Assembly: GCF_014650715.1 (NCBI RefSeq)
Contig: NZ_BMVM01000001.1
Span: forward strand, 992,001 to 1,056,000
DNA length: 64,000 bases
Reading direction: 5' to 3'
DNA from: Streptomyces bluensis
GTDB lineage: Bacteria > Actinomycetota > Actinomycetes > Streptomycetales > Streptomycetaceae
Below, piece by piece: positions 26,886 through 34,318 of the stretch. Below the pieces are notes generated by a model that saw only the letters and a list, made by a program, of their open reading frames with translations, made no database searches and was not told where the DNA came from. The translations under genes and the position numbers were made by a program. Positions within the stretch are counted from its first letter, which is position 1, and each line of letters starts with the position of its first letter.

Positions 26886-26926
26886 CGCTTCTCCTGGCAG
26901 TCGGGGTACTCAAGCGAGGTTGCCGG

Positions 26927-26952
26927 GTACCCGTCGGGCCTGCCGCCGACAC
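26927..26952 (-). promoter_or_regulatory. SigB-like promoter for the F420-oxidoreductase operon
   Basis: On the minus strand GTGT (26952-26949), 16 bases, then GGGTAC (26932-26927), a full match to GNNT-N14-16-GGGTA(C/T). The predicted 5' leader is about 35 bases. Confidence 0.6.
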
Positions 26953-26972
26953 TGCCTGTTCGAGTGGATCGA

Positions 26973-27004
26973 CGGGACGTCCCGTGGACCGACGGGACGT
27001 CCCG
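26973..27004. promoter_or_regulatory. Twin palindromes CGGGACGTCCCG, 20 bases apart
   Basis: The 12-base perfect palindrome occurs at 26973-26984 and again at 26993-27004, giving a centre-to-centre distance of 20 bases, about two helical turns. It lies just upstream of the F420-operon -35 element and just after the stop of the HTH gene, so it is a good candidate operator for that regulator. It could alternatively act as a terminator stem for the HTH gene. Confidence 0.55.
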
Positions 27005-27024
27005 CATCCTGCCGGGCGGGAGGG

Positions 27025-27381
27025 TCACCTGCCGTCTTCGGCCTGCGCACCGGCGACAGTGCGGTGGGCTTGATGGCGGTCGGCCTCGTCGTGGGCGAGC
27101 AGGGAGAGCAGGGACGCCACGGTGAGCCCGGCCTCCGCCGGATGCCGCAGGGCCGCGCGTTGCTCGATCCGGTAGGTGTTGCCCCGCCCCTCCCGTCTGC
27201 GGGACAGATAGCCGGCCTGCTCCAGATCGGCGATGATCTTCTGAACGGCACGCTCGGTGAGTCTGCAGTGTGCGGCGAGGTCACGGACGCGTACGTGGGT
27301 GTCGTCGGCGATCGCGGCCAGTACACGCGCGTGATTGGTGATGAACGTCCACCCCGTGTGAGGTTCAGGTACTCCACCCAT
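27025..27381 (-). CDS. Winged-helix transcriptional regulator
   Basis: A 118-residue winged-helix protein beginning GGVPEPHTGWTFITNHARVLAAIA, followed by the recognition region VRVRDLAAHCRLTERAVQKIIADLEQAGYLSRRREGRGNTYRI. This is MarR/ArsR-like, of a group common in Streptomyces. ATG 27381 is preferred because the conserved sequence starts there and TATGAT sits 6 bases before it, suggesting a leaderless transcript. A GTG at 27408 would add nine poorly conserved residues. It is encoded upstream of the F420 operon on the same strand and probably controls it. Confidence 0.75.
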   Translation of the reverse strand: MGGVPEPHTGWTFITNHARVLAAIADDTHVRVRDLAAHCRLTERAVQKIIADLEQAGYLSRRREGRGNTYRIEQRAALRHPAEAGLTVASLLSLLAHDEADRHQAHRTVAGAQAEDGR

Positions 27382-27387
27382 AGCGGC

Positions 27388-27393
27388 ATCATA
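27388..27393 (-). promoter_or_regulatory. -10 element TATGAT placed for leaderless transcription
   Basis: TATGAT ends 6 bases before the ATG of the HTH gene. No Shine-Dalgarno sequence precedes that ATG. Transcription would begin at or next to the A of ATG. Confidence 0.4.
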
Positions 27394-27516
27394 CGAGGCA
27401 GGATTCACGCAGATGAATGGCCGAACTTCGTTTCATGTATCTATTGACGTCTCTCAAGGGCGGAGCCACGCTTGAGGAAGGAGCGAACTGTCCGAGTGCC
27501 CACGAGAGAGGCCGTC

Positions 27517-28089
27517 ATGCCGCAGCCGGCACCCTCCGCACAGTCCGACACACGGCAGGCCGACGCCCACCCCGGAGTCGACGGCCCCGTCGACGCCCCC
27601 GTACGAGGGGGCGAGGCCGACAGCCGCTCCGACGGCAACCGGATCTCCGTCACCGTGTCCGGTGAACTCGACCGCGAGTCGGAACGGCATCTGCACAACG
27701 CGCTGAACTCGGCGCTCTTCCGCGAGGGCTGGGACATCGACGTGGACCTCAGCGGCATCGATTCCCGCGACTGCTCCGAGGAAGGCGGCGACGATCCGCG
27801 GGCCGAGGTCGTACAACTGCGTCGGGCGATGCAGACCCGGCCGACCATCGACCAGGCCTGCGGCATCCTCATGGCGGCCTTCTCGCTCGGCCCGGACGAC
27901 GCCTGGACCACCCTGGTCATGGCCTCCCAGAACACCAACACCAAACTGCACCGCGTAGCCCAGCAACTGGTCGACTCCGTCCAGGGCGAGGCCCTCCCGA
28001 AGGCGGTGCAGGCACAACTGACCGCCGCGGTCGCCCGCCTCAACGCCCCCACAGCTGACCAGGACCAGGAAGCAAGCACAAGCACCTGA
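27517..28089 (+). CDS. STAS-ANTAR protein with a shortened STAS domain
   Basis: A 190-residue protein from ATG 27517 (GAGAGG upstream; GTG 27496 and TTG 27472 are longer alternatives). The middle resembles the first half of a STAS anti-anti-sigma domain (ISVTVSGELDRESERHLHNAL and DVDLSGIDSRDCSE). It then passes almost directly to an ANTAR RNA-binding helix set (RRAMQTRPTIDQACGILMAAFSLGPDDAW). The second half of STAS, roughly 50 residues including the helix after the Ser loop, is missing compared with relatives. ANTAR proteins act as transcription antiterminators. It lies near the stress island and may respond to the same signals. Confidence 0.75.
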   Translation: MPQPAPSAQSDTRQADAHPGVDGPVDAPVRGGEADSRSDGNRISVTVSGELDRESERHLHNALNSALFREGWDIDVDLSGIDSRDCSEEGGDDPRAEVVQLRRAMQTRPTIDQACGILMAAFSLGPDDAWTTLVMASQNTNTKLHRVAQQLVDSVQGEALPKAVQAQLTAAVARLNAPTADQDQEASTST

Positions 28090-28138
28090 CGGGCCGTCGC
28101 CGGAGCGCAGGTCGGCGAGAACCGGCGCGGACAGCTCG

Positions 28139-28765
28139 TCACCCGTCCCCGTACGCCTCTCCCCCGAGCTCGAATTCCGCCGTGCCCGCGGTCGCGTCGG
28201 CGAGCCAGGCACGGAACGAGTCGACGTCGGCGTCCGGCAGGCCGATCTCGATCGTGACGGCCTCCCCGTACCGCACGTCGCGCACCTCACGCCCGGTGGA
28301 CCGCAGGTCGTTCTGCACCTTGCCGGCGCGCTGGTGGTCCACGGTCACGGTCGCCAGGCGGAAACGTCTGCGGGTGAGGGTCCCGACGGTGTCCAGGGCC
28401 TCGCCCACCGCGCCCCCGTACGCCCTGATGAGCCCGCCCGCGCCCAGCTTGACCCCGCCGTAGTAGCGGGTGACGACGGCGACGACGTACCGCATGTCCC
28501 GCCGCAGCAGCATCTGGAGCATGGGGGCGCCCGCGGTGCCGCCCGGTTCCCCGTCGTCGCTCGCCCTCTGGACGGCGGCGTCGGCGCCGATGACGTACGC
28601 GTAGCAGTTGTGCGTGGCGTCGGCGTGTTCCTTGCGGACGCGTGCGACGAAGTCCTGGGCCTCCCGCTCGGTGGCGGCCGGGGCGAGCGCGCACAGGAAG
28701 CGGGAGCGGTTGACTTCGGTCTCGTGCACGCCCGCGCGGGCGACGGTGCGGTACTCGTCCTGCAT
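28139..28765 (-). CDS. YigZ/IMPACT family protein
   Basis: A 208-residue two-domain protein. The N-terminal IMPACT fold shows SRFLCALAPAATEREAQDFV, the HADATHNCYAYVIG motif and ASDDGEPGGTAGAPML. The C-terminal DUF1949 ferredoxin-like domain follows from about residue 135. YigZ/IMPACT proteins are linked to translation or ribosome-associated regulation, with the exact role in bacteria uncertain. It is the last gene of a three-gene unit, 9 bases after sixA. Confidence 0.92.
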   Translation of the reverse strand: MQDEYRTVARAGVHETEVNRSRFLCALAPAATEREAQDFVARVRKEHADATHNCYAYVIGADAAVQRASDDGEPGGTAGAPMLQMLLRRDMRYVVAVVTRYYGGVKLGAGGLIRAYGGAVGEALDTVGTLTRRRFRLATVTVDHQRAGKVQNDLRSTGREVRDVRYGEAVTIEIGLPDADVDSFRAWLADATAGTAEFELGGEAYGDG

Positions 28766-28774
28766 CGGGCCAGC

Positions 28775-29314
28775 CTATGCGTAGCGCCGTTTCTTCCCCC
28801 TCGGCACGGTCATCGCCGTCAGCAGCGCCGCGCCGGGGGCGAGGTCCTTCCAGGAGCGGCCGGACCAGTCGAGGACCGCGATCGCGGAGGTGGGGAACTT
28901 CGTGCGGACGGCGTCCAGCGCGTCGTCGACATCGTCCCCGGCCAGTTCCAGGACGAGGTGCTCCAGGCCCGGGTTGTGCCCGACGAGCAGCAGCGTCGCC
29001 ACCTCGTCGGGGACCGCGCGCACGGTCTCCAGCAGCTCCGGCACGTCGGCCGCGTACAGCCGCGGGTCGTGTCGTACGGGCGGTGGAGTGCCCCACTGGG
29101 CGGCGGCCAGCTCCCAGGTCCGGCGGGCGCGCTCGGCGGTGGAGCAGAGGGCCAGGTCGGGCAGGCAGCCGGCCGCGGCGAGAGCGCGTCCGGCGGCGGG
29201 GGCGTCGCGCAGGCCGCGGGGGGCGAGCGGGCGGTCGTGGTCGGGGACGCCCACGGGCCAGGCGGACTTGGCGTGCCGCAGGACGACAAGTCTCCGGAGC
29301 GCCGTGCCGGTCAT
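28775..29314 (-). CDS. sixA: SixA-like phosphohistidine phosphatase
   Basis: A 179-residue histidine-phosphatase-superfamily protein. The RHG-type motif is LRHAKSAWP near residue 13, with the second catalytic His in LVGHNPGLEHLV. SixA removes phosphate from histidine in phosphotransfer proteins, and in other bacteria acts on the nitrogen-PTS or two-component domains. The start overlaps the upstream stop by four bases (ATGA). Confidence 0.88.
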   Translation of the reverse strand: MTGTALRRLVVLRHAKSAWPVGVPDHDRPLAPRGLRDAPAAGRALAAAGCLPDLALCSTAERARRTWELAAAQWGTPPPVRHDPRLYAADVPELLETVRAVPDEVATLLLVGHNPGLEHLVLELAGDDVDDALDAVRTKFPTSAIAVLDWSGRSWKDLAPGAALLTAMTVPRGKKRRYA

Positions 29315-29982
29315 GGCACCGCTCCGATGTCGCGGGTGAGATCGAGGCCGAGAAGGCGGTCGGCGTAGGCGTACGTCTCGAAGCGGGCGCCGTCGGGCAG
29401 ATCCTCGGCGCGCTCGACGCGCCGCAGGACATCGAGCACGGCGGGCACGTCCAGGTCGTCCTCCCATGCGGTGCGCAAGTCCTGCCGTACGGGCTCGGGC
29501 ACGGGCCGGGAGGGGCGGGTGGCCCAGGTGGCGACGGCCTTGCGCCAGCGTGCGAGGGTGGCGCGGGCCTCGTCGGCGGTCACGCCCGGGTCGGCGGGCT
29601 CGGTGCGGGGAACCGCCAGCAGCGCGAACCGCAGGACGGATTCGTCCGCCGTGCCCGCTGCCGGGGCGACCCGGATGTGGACGCCGCCCTCGGGTGCGGG
29701 GGTGTCCGGACCGGTCACGTGCAGGGTGCGGCCGGTGACCGGGGCGGTGCTCCCGGCCGGCCGGATGCCCAGGGCATCGGCGCGGTCCCGTAGGTCGGGG
29801 TGCGGGTCGGCGATGGTGAGGGCGGGGATGCGGTCCAGTTCCAGGGCCCGTGCGAGCACATCGGCGACGAGCAGCACGCGCAGCGCCGAGGTGCCGGCCC
29901 CGGTCACATGCGCCTGGACGCGGGTGAGGGTCCGGCGGACCTCGGTGGGTGCGCCGGTGCGGGCGTCGGTGATACGCAGCAC
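29311..29982 (-). CDS. Cysteinyl-tRNA synthetase-like protein without catalytic motifs
   Basis: A 223-residue protein starting at GTG 29982 (VLRITDARTG). The first segment resembles the class I tRNA-synthetase opening LRLYDT-TR, and the C-terminal ALARWRKAVATWA... LRTAWEDDLDVPAVLDVLRRVE resembles the helical DALR-adjacent region of CysRS. The HIGH and KMSKS motifs and zinc cysteines are not present, so it cannot charge tRNA in the usual way. It is likely an actinobacterial CysRS paralogue of unknown function. It is coupled to sixA and yigZ. The assignment rests on weak similarity. Confidence 0.5.
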   Translation of the reverse strand: MLRITDARTGAPTEVRRTLTRVQAHVTGAGTSALRVLLVADVLARALELDRIPALTIADPHPDLRDRADALGIRPAGSTAPVTGRTLHVTGPDTPAPEGGVHIRVAPAAGTADESVLRFALLAVPRTEPADPGVTADEARATLARWRKAVATWATRPSRPVPEPVRQDLRTAWEDDLDVPAVLDVLRRVERAEDLPDGARFETYAYADRLLGLDLTRDIGAVP

Positions 29983-30057
29983 GGGGTGAGCGTAGGACGG
30001 AACGGCGGCCGGCGCAGGACCACGGGAAGGGCAACCGTTCCGATTCCCCACGTCAGG

Positions 30058-30909
30058 TCAGCGAAGGGTCCCCAGGTACCGCACGTGCGGCCGGTCCCCC
30101 GGGCAGGTGACGGCCGCCCGTACCCCGTACACCTCGGCGATCAGTTCCTCCGTGAGCACGTCGCGCGGTGTGCCCCGGGCCACGACACGCCCTTCGCGGA
30201 GCACGAGAAGCGCGTCGCAGTACTGGGCCGCGAGGTTGAGATCGTGCAGAGCGATCACGGTGGTGACGCGGAGGCCGGTGACGAGGTTCAGCAGCTCCAA
30301 CTGGTGCTGGATGTCGAGGTGGTTGGTCGGCTCGTCCAGGAGGAGTTCCCGTGGCTGCTGGGCGAGGGCGCGGGCGATCTGCACGCGCTGGCGCTCGCCG
30401 CCCGACAGGGTGTGCCAGGACTGGTCGGCGCGGTCGGTGAGCCCGGTGCGGTCCAGGGCCTCGTGGACGGCCCGTTCGTCCTCGGCGGAGACGGGCGTCC
30501 ACGCCCGGCGGTGCGGGACCCGGCCGAGCCGTACGACATCGAGGACGCTCAACTCGACCTGCGTGTCGGCCTGTTGCTCGACCACGGCGACCCGGCGGGC
30601 GATGTCCCGGCGGTGCAGCGCGGTGAGGGGGCTGCCGTCGAGCGTCACGACCCCGGAGGCCGGGGCAAGCACCCCGGCGAGCAGCCGCAGGAGCGTGGAC
30701 TTGCCGGAGCCGTTGGGGCCGAGGAGTCCGACGGTGGAGCCGGGCTCCGGGGCGAGGCTGACGCCGTCGAGGATGAGGTGGCCGTGGGCGCCGCGGCTGA
30801 CGCGGTCGGCGCACAGGCCCTCGCTCTGCTGCGGGCCCTCATGCGGCCGTCGCGGCGGTTGCGCCGGTCGCGGCCGTCGCGGCCGGTCGTCGCGCGCACC
30901 CGGCCTCAT
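30058..30909 (-). CDS. btuD: ABC transporter ATP-binding protein (cobalamin/siderophore importer)
   Basis: A 283-residue FecE/BtuD-type ATPase: Walker A GPNGSGKST, Q-loop VVEQQADTQ, signature LSGGERQRVQIARALAQQPRELLLDEPTNHLD and the H-loop in ALHDLNLAAQYCD. ATG 30909 overlaps the permease stop (ATGA). The first 35 residues are Arg/Pro-rich and not part of the domain, so the true start may be further in. The upstream cobalamin riboswitch argues for vitamin B12 as substrate. Confidence 0.85.
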   Translation of the reverse strand: MRPGARDDRPRRPRPAQPPRRPHEGPQQSEGLCADRVSRGAHGHLILDGVSLAPEPGSTVGLLGPNGSGKSTLLRLLAGVLAPASGVVTLDGSPLTALHRRDIARRVAVVEQQADTQVELSVLDVVRLGRVPHRRAWTPVSAEDERAVHEALDRTGLTDRADQSWHTLSGGERQRVQIARALAQQPRELLLDEPTNHLDIQHQLELLNLVTGLRVTTVIALHDLNLAAQYCDALLVLREGRVVARGTPRDVLTEELIAEVYGVRAAVTCPGDRPHVRYLGTLR

Positions 30910-31919
30910 CGCGCTCTCCTCGTCCGGTACAGGACGAGCACGAACGCCGGCACCCCGATCAGCGAGGTCACCACCCCCACGGGGACCTCCTGCGGATCGA
31001 GCACGGTCCGGGCCAGTGTGTCCACCCAGACGAGGAACACGGCCCCGGCCAGCGCGGCGACCGGCAGCAGCCGGACATGGCCCGGCCCGACCAGCGCACG
31101 GGCGGCGTGCGGCAGGACCAGGCCGACGAAGCCGACGGCCCCGGCGGACGCGACCAGCGCTGCCGTGAGCAGGGCCGTCACGCACAGCAGGACGAGGCGG
31201 GTGCGGGCGACGGACACGCCCAGCGCGGCCGCCGCGTCCTGCCCGAAGGCGAAGGCGTCGAGCACCCGCGCGTACCCGAGGCACACCAGCAGGGCGACCA
31301 CGAGTACGCCCAGACACACCCACACGTCCGTCCAGCCCGCGCCCCCGAGCGAGCCGAGCAGCCAGAACAGCACTCCGCGGGTGGTCTCGGCGTCGGCCGC
31401 GGTCAGCACGACGAACGAGGTCAGCGCGGAGAAGAGCTGCATCGACGCCACCCCCGAGAGCACCACCCGGTCGGTGGTGCCGCCGAGCGTGTGGCTGAGC
31501 AGCAGCACCAGCGCGAACGACAGCAGCGCGCCCACGAAGGCACCCGCCGACAGCGACACGGCGCCGCCGCCGATTCCCAGCACGACCACGGCGACCGCTC
31601 CGGTGGACGCCCCGGACGACACCCCGAGCACGAACGGGTCGGCGAGCGGGTTGCGCAGCAGGGACTGCATGACCGCCCCGCAGACCGCGAGCCCGGCCCC
31701 GCACACGGCGGCCAGCAGGGTGCGCGGCAGCCGCAGTTGCCACACGATGCCGTCCCTGACGGGGCTCAGGCCGGTGCTCCCCCAGCCCAGGTGTGCGGCG
31801 ACGGCCGACCACACGTCACCGACGCGGATGTCGGCCGGCCCGATGGTGATCGCCACGGCGAGGGACCCGTAGAGCAGAGCGAGCCCGGTCACTGCGAGGA
31901 CCAGCCCACGCGTGGTCAC
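30906..31919 (-). CDS. btuC: FecCD/BtuC-type ABC transporter permease
   Basis: A 337-residue permease with about ten hydrophobic segments, in the FecCD family. Diagnostic pieces are LRLPRTLLAAVCGAGLAVCG, MQSLLRNPLADPFVLGVSSGA and GFVGLVLPHAARALVGPGH (the coupling helix contacting the ATPase). The start is GTG 31919, sharing GTGA with the end of the binding-protein gene. Middle gene of the riboswitch-headed btuF-C-D operon. Confidence 0.9.
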   Translation of the reverse strand: MTTRGLVLAVTGLALLYGSLAVAITIGPADIRVGDVWSAVAAHLGWGSTGLSPVRDGIVWQLRLPRTLLAAVCGAGLAVCGAVMQSLLRNPLADPFVLGVSSGASTGAVAVVVLGIGGGAVSLSAGAFVGALLSFALVLLLSHTLGGTTDRVVLSGVASMQLFSALTSFVVLTAADAETTRGVLFWLLGSLGGAGWTDVWVCLGVLVVALLVCLGYARVLDAFAFGQDAAAALGVSVARTRLVLLCVTALLTAALVASAGAVGFVGLVLPHAARALVGPGHVRLLPVAALAGAVFLVWVDTLARTVLDPQEVPVGVVTSLIGVPAFVLVLYRTRRAR

Positions 31920-32938
31920 CCGGCAAGCCCGAACTCGCGCAGTCCGGCGGCCACTTGCTCCACACCCTCCACCGTCCGCACGGTCGGGTTCATGGCCTGC
32001 CCGCTGAGCAGTACGTACCGTTTGTTCCTCACGGCCGTCATGTTCCTGGTGACGGGGTGGGACTCCAGGAACGCGATCTTCTGCTCGGCGGACTCGGCGG
32101 TCTGTGACTCGCGTGTCAGGTCGCCGATGACGAGCAGGTCGGGGTCGCGGTCGGCGACGGTCTCCCAGTTGATCTGGGGCCATTCCTCGTGCGTGTCGTC
32201 GAAGACGTTCCTGGCGCCCAGGGCTCGCGTGATGATGCCGGGTGCGCCGCAGCAGCCCGCCATGTAGGGGGACTCGGAGTTCGCGAACCAGTACAGGAGG
32301 GTCACGTCGGAGGCGTCGATCCCGGAAGTGGCCGTGGTCATGCGCTTCTTGAGGGACGCGATGAGCTTCTCGCCCCGCCGCTCCACTCCGAACACCTTGG
32401 CCAGGTCGCGGACTTCGCCGTACACGGTGTCGATGGTCAGCGGTTTCGCCCGCGACCCGTCACCGTCGCCCGAGTTGTCCTTGCCCGCGCAGTCGGACGG
32501 GGAGACGTACGTGGGCACACCGAGTCGCTCGAACTGGTCGCGGGTGGCCACGCCGCCCTGGCCGAGGGTGGAGACGAAGGAGGCGGCGGCGAAGTCGGGG
32601 TCGGCGTCCAGCACCCGTTCGAAGGAGGGGGCGTTGTCGGCGATGCGCTCCACGCCGCGGTTCGCCTTCTCCAGCCCCTTCATCACGGGGTCCGTCCAGG
32701 TCGCCGTGCCCGCCATGCGGTCGGCGAGGCCGAGGGAGAGCATGATCTCGGTGGTGCCCTGGTTGAGGGAGACGGCCCGCTTCGGCGGTGACTCGACGCG
32801 TACGGTGTGCCCGCAGTTGGTGAGCGTGACCGCGGCGCGTGCGGCCGGGGCGGCGGACGAGCCGGACCCGCATCCGGTCAGGGTGAGTGCGGCGACGGCG
32901 AGCGGAACGGCGGGGCGGGCGAAACGTGCGAACGGCAC
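31916..32938 (-). CDS. btuF: Substrate-binding lipoprotein of the cobalamin/siderophore ABC importer
   Basis: A 340-residue lipoprotein from GTG 32938. The signal sequence ends in the lipobox LTLTGC (Cys23), and the mature part is a class III (FepB/BtuF) binding protein: PPKRAVSLNQGTTEIMLSLGLADRMAGTATW, a long linking helix, and SGQAMNPTVRTVEGVEQVAAGL near the end. By sequence alone it would usually be called an iron-siderophore binding protein. The riboswitch 70 bases upstream favours cobalamin or a cobinamide-like corrinoid. Confidence 0.88.
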   Translation of the reverse strand: MPFARFARPAVPLAVAALTLTGCGSGSSAAPAARAAVTLTNCGHTVRVESPPKRAVSLNQGTTEIMLSLGLADRMAGTATWTDPVMKGLEKANRGVERIADNAPSFERVLDADPDFAAASFVSTLGQGGVATRDQFERLGVPTYVSPSDCAGKDNSGDGDGSRAKPLTIDTVYGEVRDLAKVFGVERRGEKLIASLKKRMTTATSGIDASDVTLLYWFANSESPYMAGCCGAPGIITRALGARNVFDDTHEEWPQINWETVADRDPDLLVIGDLTRESQTAESAEQKIAFLESHPVTRNMTAVRNKRYVLLSGQAMNPTVRTVEGVEQVAAGLREFGLAG

Positions 32939-33004
32939 GGCAGTGAGTCCTTGGTCGTCGAGGGCTCGAACGCGGAGCCCGGTGGACGGTGCTCCCCCGC
33001 CGTC

Positions 33005-33180
33005 GTACGACCGCAGGGGTCGCCAGCAGGTCTTCGGACTCGGGATCACCCGGACGGAACGCCTTCCCGGACCGCCGTACGGTCCAGTGGCCGATGCCCC
33101 GCCCGTCCCCCTCACCGCTGCGCGTCAGCTCCGGATTCGCACCGGATTCCCTGACCCACGCACGTGGGTTCGACTGGCGT
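33005..33180 (-). ncRNA. Cobalamin riboswitch
   Basis: On the minus strand, in 5' to 3' order, I see GGGAATCCGGTGCGAATCC, GGAGCTGACGCGCAGCGGT, the B12-box core GCCACTG near 33089, and the late conserved AGTCCGAAGACCTGC before a closing stem. This is the characteristic order of conserved blocks in the adenosylcobalamin riboswitch. It lies between the divergent iol operon and btuF, whose start is about 70 bases downstream. When B12 is plentiful it should reduce expression of the importer, probably by hiding the ribosome site. Boundaries are approximate. Confidence 0.9.
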
Positions 33181-33282
33181 CGGCAAGCTATCACGTGGCC
33201 GGCGGGGCTTACGGGCGGTCCCGAAATCTCCCGGCAACAAGCTATTGACATGACATTCGGACAGGGGTCATCGTACTCGCAC

Positions 33283-33317
33283 ACTAGAGCGCGCTAGTAG
33301 AGCGCTGAAGAGAGCGC
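33283..33317 (+). promoter_or_regulatory. Operator-like repeats upstream of the inositol operon
   Basis: ACTAG-AGCGCG-CTAGT (33283-33298) has perfect 5-base arms, and AGAGCGC is repeated directly at 33286-33292, 33299-33305 and 33311-33317. TTGACA at 33245-33250 could be the -35 of the promoter; I cannot assign a good -10. The block lies 42-76 bases before the first gene. It fits a LacI- or GntR-family operator, but no such gene is adjacent. Confidence 0.5.
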
Positions 33318-33358
33318 AGCATCCACAGCATCCGGTACTCGAAGGACGGACGTGCACC

Positions 33359-34309
33359 GTGGCAACGACGCCATCCCCCCTCCGCCCCGTCGTGGGCAAT
33401 CTGTGTCTCGGCTCCGCCCCCGACTCCTGGGGCGTCTGGTTCCCCGAGGACGAGCACCAGGTCCCGTACACCCGCTTCCTCGACGAGCTGGCCGCGGCCG
33501 GCTACACATGGCTCGAACTCGGCCCGTACAGCTACCTCCCCACCGACCCGCAGCGGCTGAGGGAGGAGCTGGACGCCCGCGGGCTGAAGGTCTCCGGCGG
33601 GACGGCGTTCGGCGCGCTGCACCGCCCTGAGGCGTGGGACGAGATGCTCGCCCACGTCCGGCAGGTGGCCACCCTGACCGCCGCCGCGGGCGCCCACCAC
33701 CTCGTCCTCATCCCGCCGATGTACCGGGACGAGAAGACCGGCGCGTTCACCGAGCCACCGGAGCTGACCGCCGCGCAGTGGGCGGGCTTCGGACGGGCCG
33801 CCGACCGGCTCGGCGCACTGCTTCTGGACGAGTACGACGTACGGCTCGTCATCCACCCGCACGCCGACAGCCACATCCAGACCCAGCCGGAGATCGAGCG
33901 GCTGCTGAACGAGTCCGACTCCCGCTGCACGAACCTCTGCCTGGACACCGGGCACGTCGCCTACGGCGGCGGCGACAACCTCGATCTGATCCGCCGTTTC
34001 GGCGAGCGCGTCGGCTACGTCCACATCAAGCAGATGGACCCCGAGATCCTCGCCCAGGTCGCCGCCGAGAACCTCTCGTTCGGCGAGGCCGTGAAACGCG
34101 GGGTGTGCGTGTCGCCTCCGGCGGGCGTGCCCAAGCCCGCCGATGTGGTGGCCGAACTCGCGAGGCTGGACGCCGAGTTGTTCGTGATCGTCGAGCAGGA
34201 CCTGTACCCCTGCGCTCCCGAGGTGCCACTGCCCATCGCGGTCCGCACGCGTGAGCACCTGGCCGGCTGCGGCCTGACCGGCACCCGGCGCCCCGCCGTC
34301 GACAAGTAG
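33359..34309 (+). CDS. Sugar phosphate isomerase/epimerase, IolE-like TIM barrel
   Basis: A 316-residue xylose-isomerase-like TIM barrel from GTG 33359 (AAGGACGG upstream). Features are LGSAPDSWGVWFPEDE at the start, as in IolE (2-keto-myo-inositol dehydratase) and IolH-type proteins, and metal-ligand candidates IHPHADSHIQT, CLDTGHVAYGG, VHIKQMD and FVIVEQDLYP. It leads a run of four genes with a sugar porter, an Idh/MocA dehydrogenase and another isomerase, so inositol or a related cyclitol is the likely substrate. IolE-like dehydratase activity is inferred. Confidence 0.82.
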   Translation: MATTPSPLRPVVGNLCLGSAPDSWGVWFPEDEHQVPYTRFLDELAAAGYTWLELGPYSYLPTDPQRLREELDARGLKVSGGTAFGALHRPEAWDEMLAHVRQVATLTAAAGAHHLVLIPPMYRDEKTGAFTEPPELTAAQWAGFGRAADRLGALLLDEYDVRLVIHPHADSHIQTQPEIERLLNESDSRCTNLCLDTGHVAYGGGDNLDLIRRFGERVGYVHIKQMDPEILAQVAAENLSFGEAVKRGVCVSPPAGVPKPADVVAELARLDAELFVIVEQDLYPCAPEVPLPIAVRTREHLAGCGLTGTRRPAVDK

Positions 34310-34318
34310 GAGGTGGCC

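Noticed and set aside
30910..31812. An extension of the BtuD reading frame through the permease gene
   Set aside because: The extension is antisense-like low-complexity sequence in an alternative frame of the clear FecCD permease. The ATGA overlap at 30906-30909 gives the natural start.
33245..33275. A complete sigma-70 type promoter for the inositol operon
   Set aside because: TTGACA at 33245 is a perfect -35, but no acceptable -10 lies 16-19 bases downstream, so only the operator-like repeats are reported.
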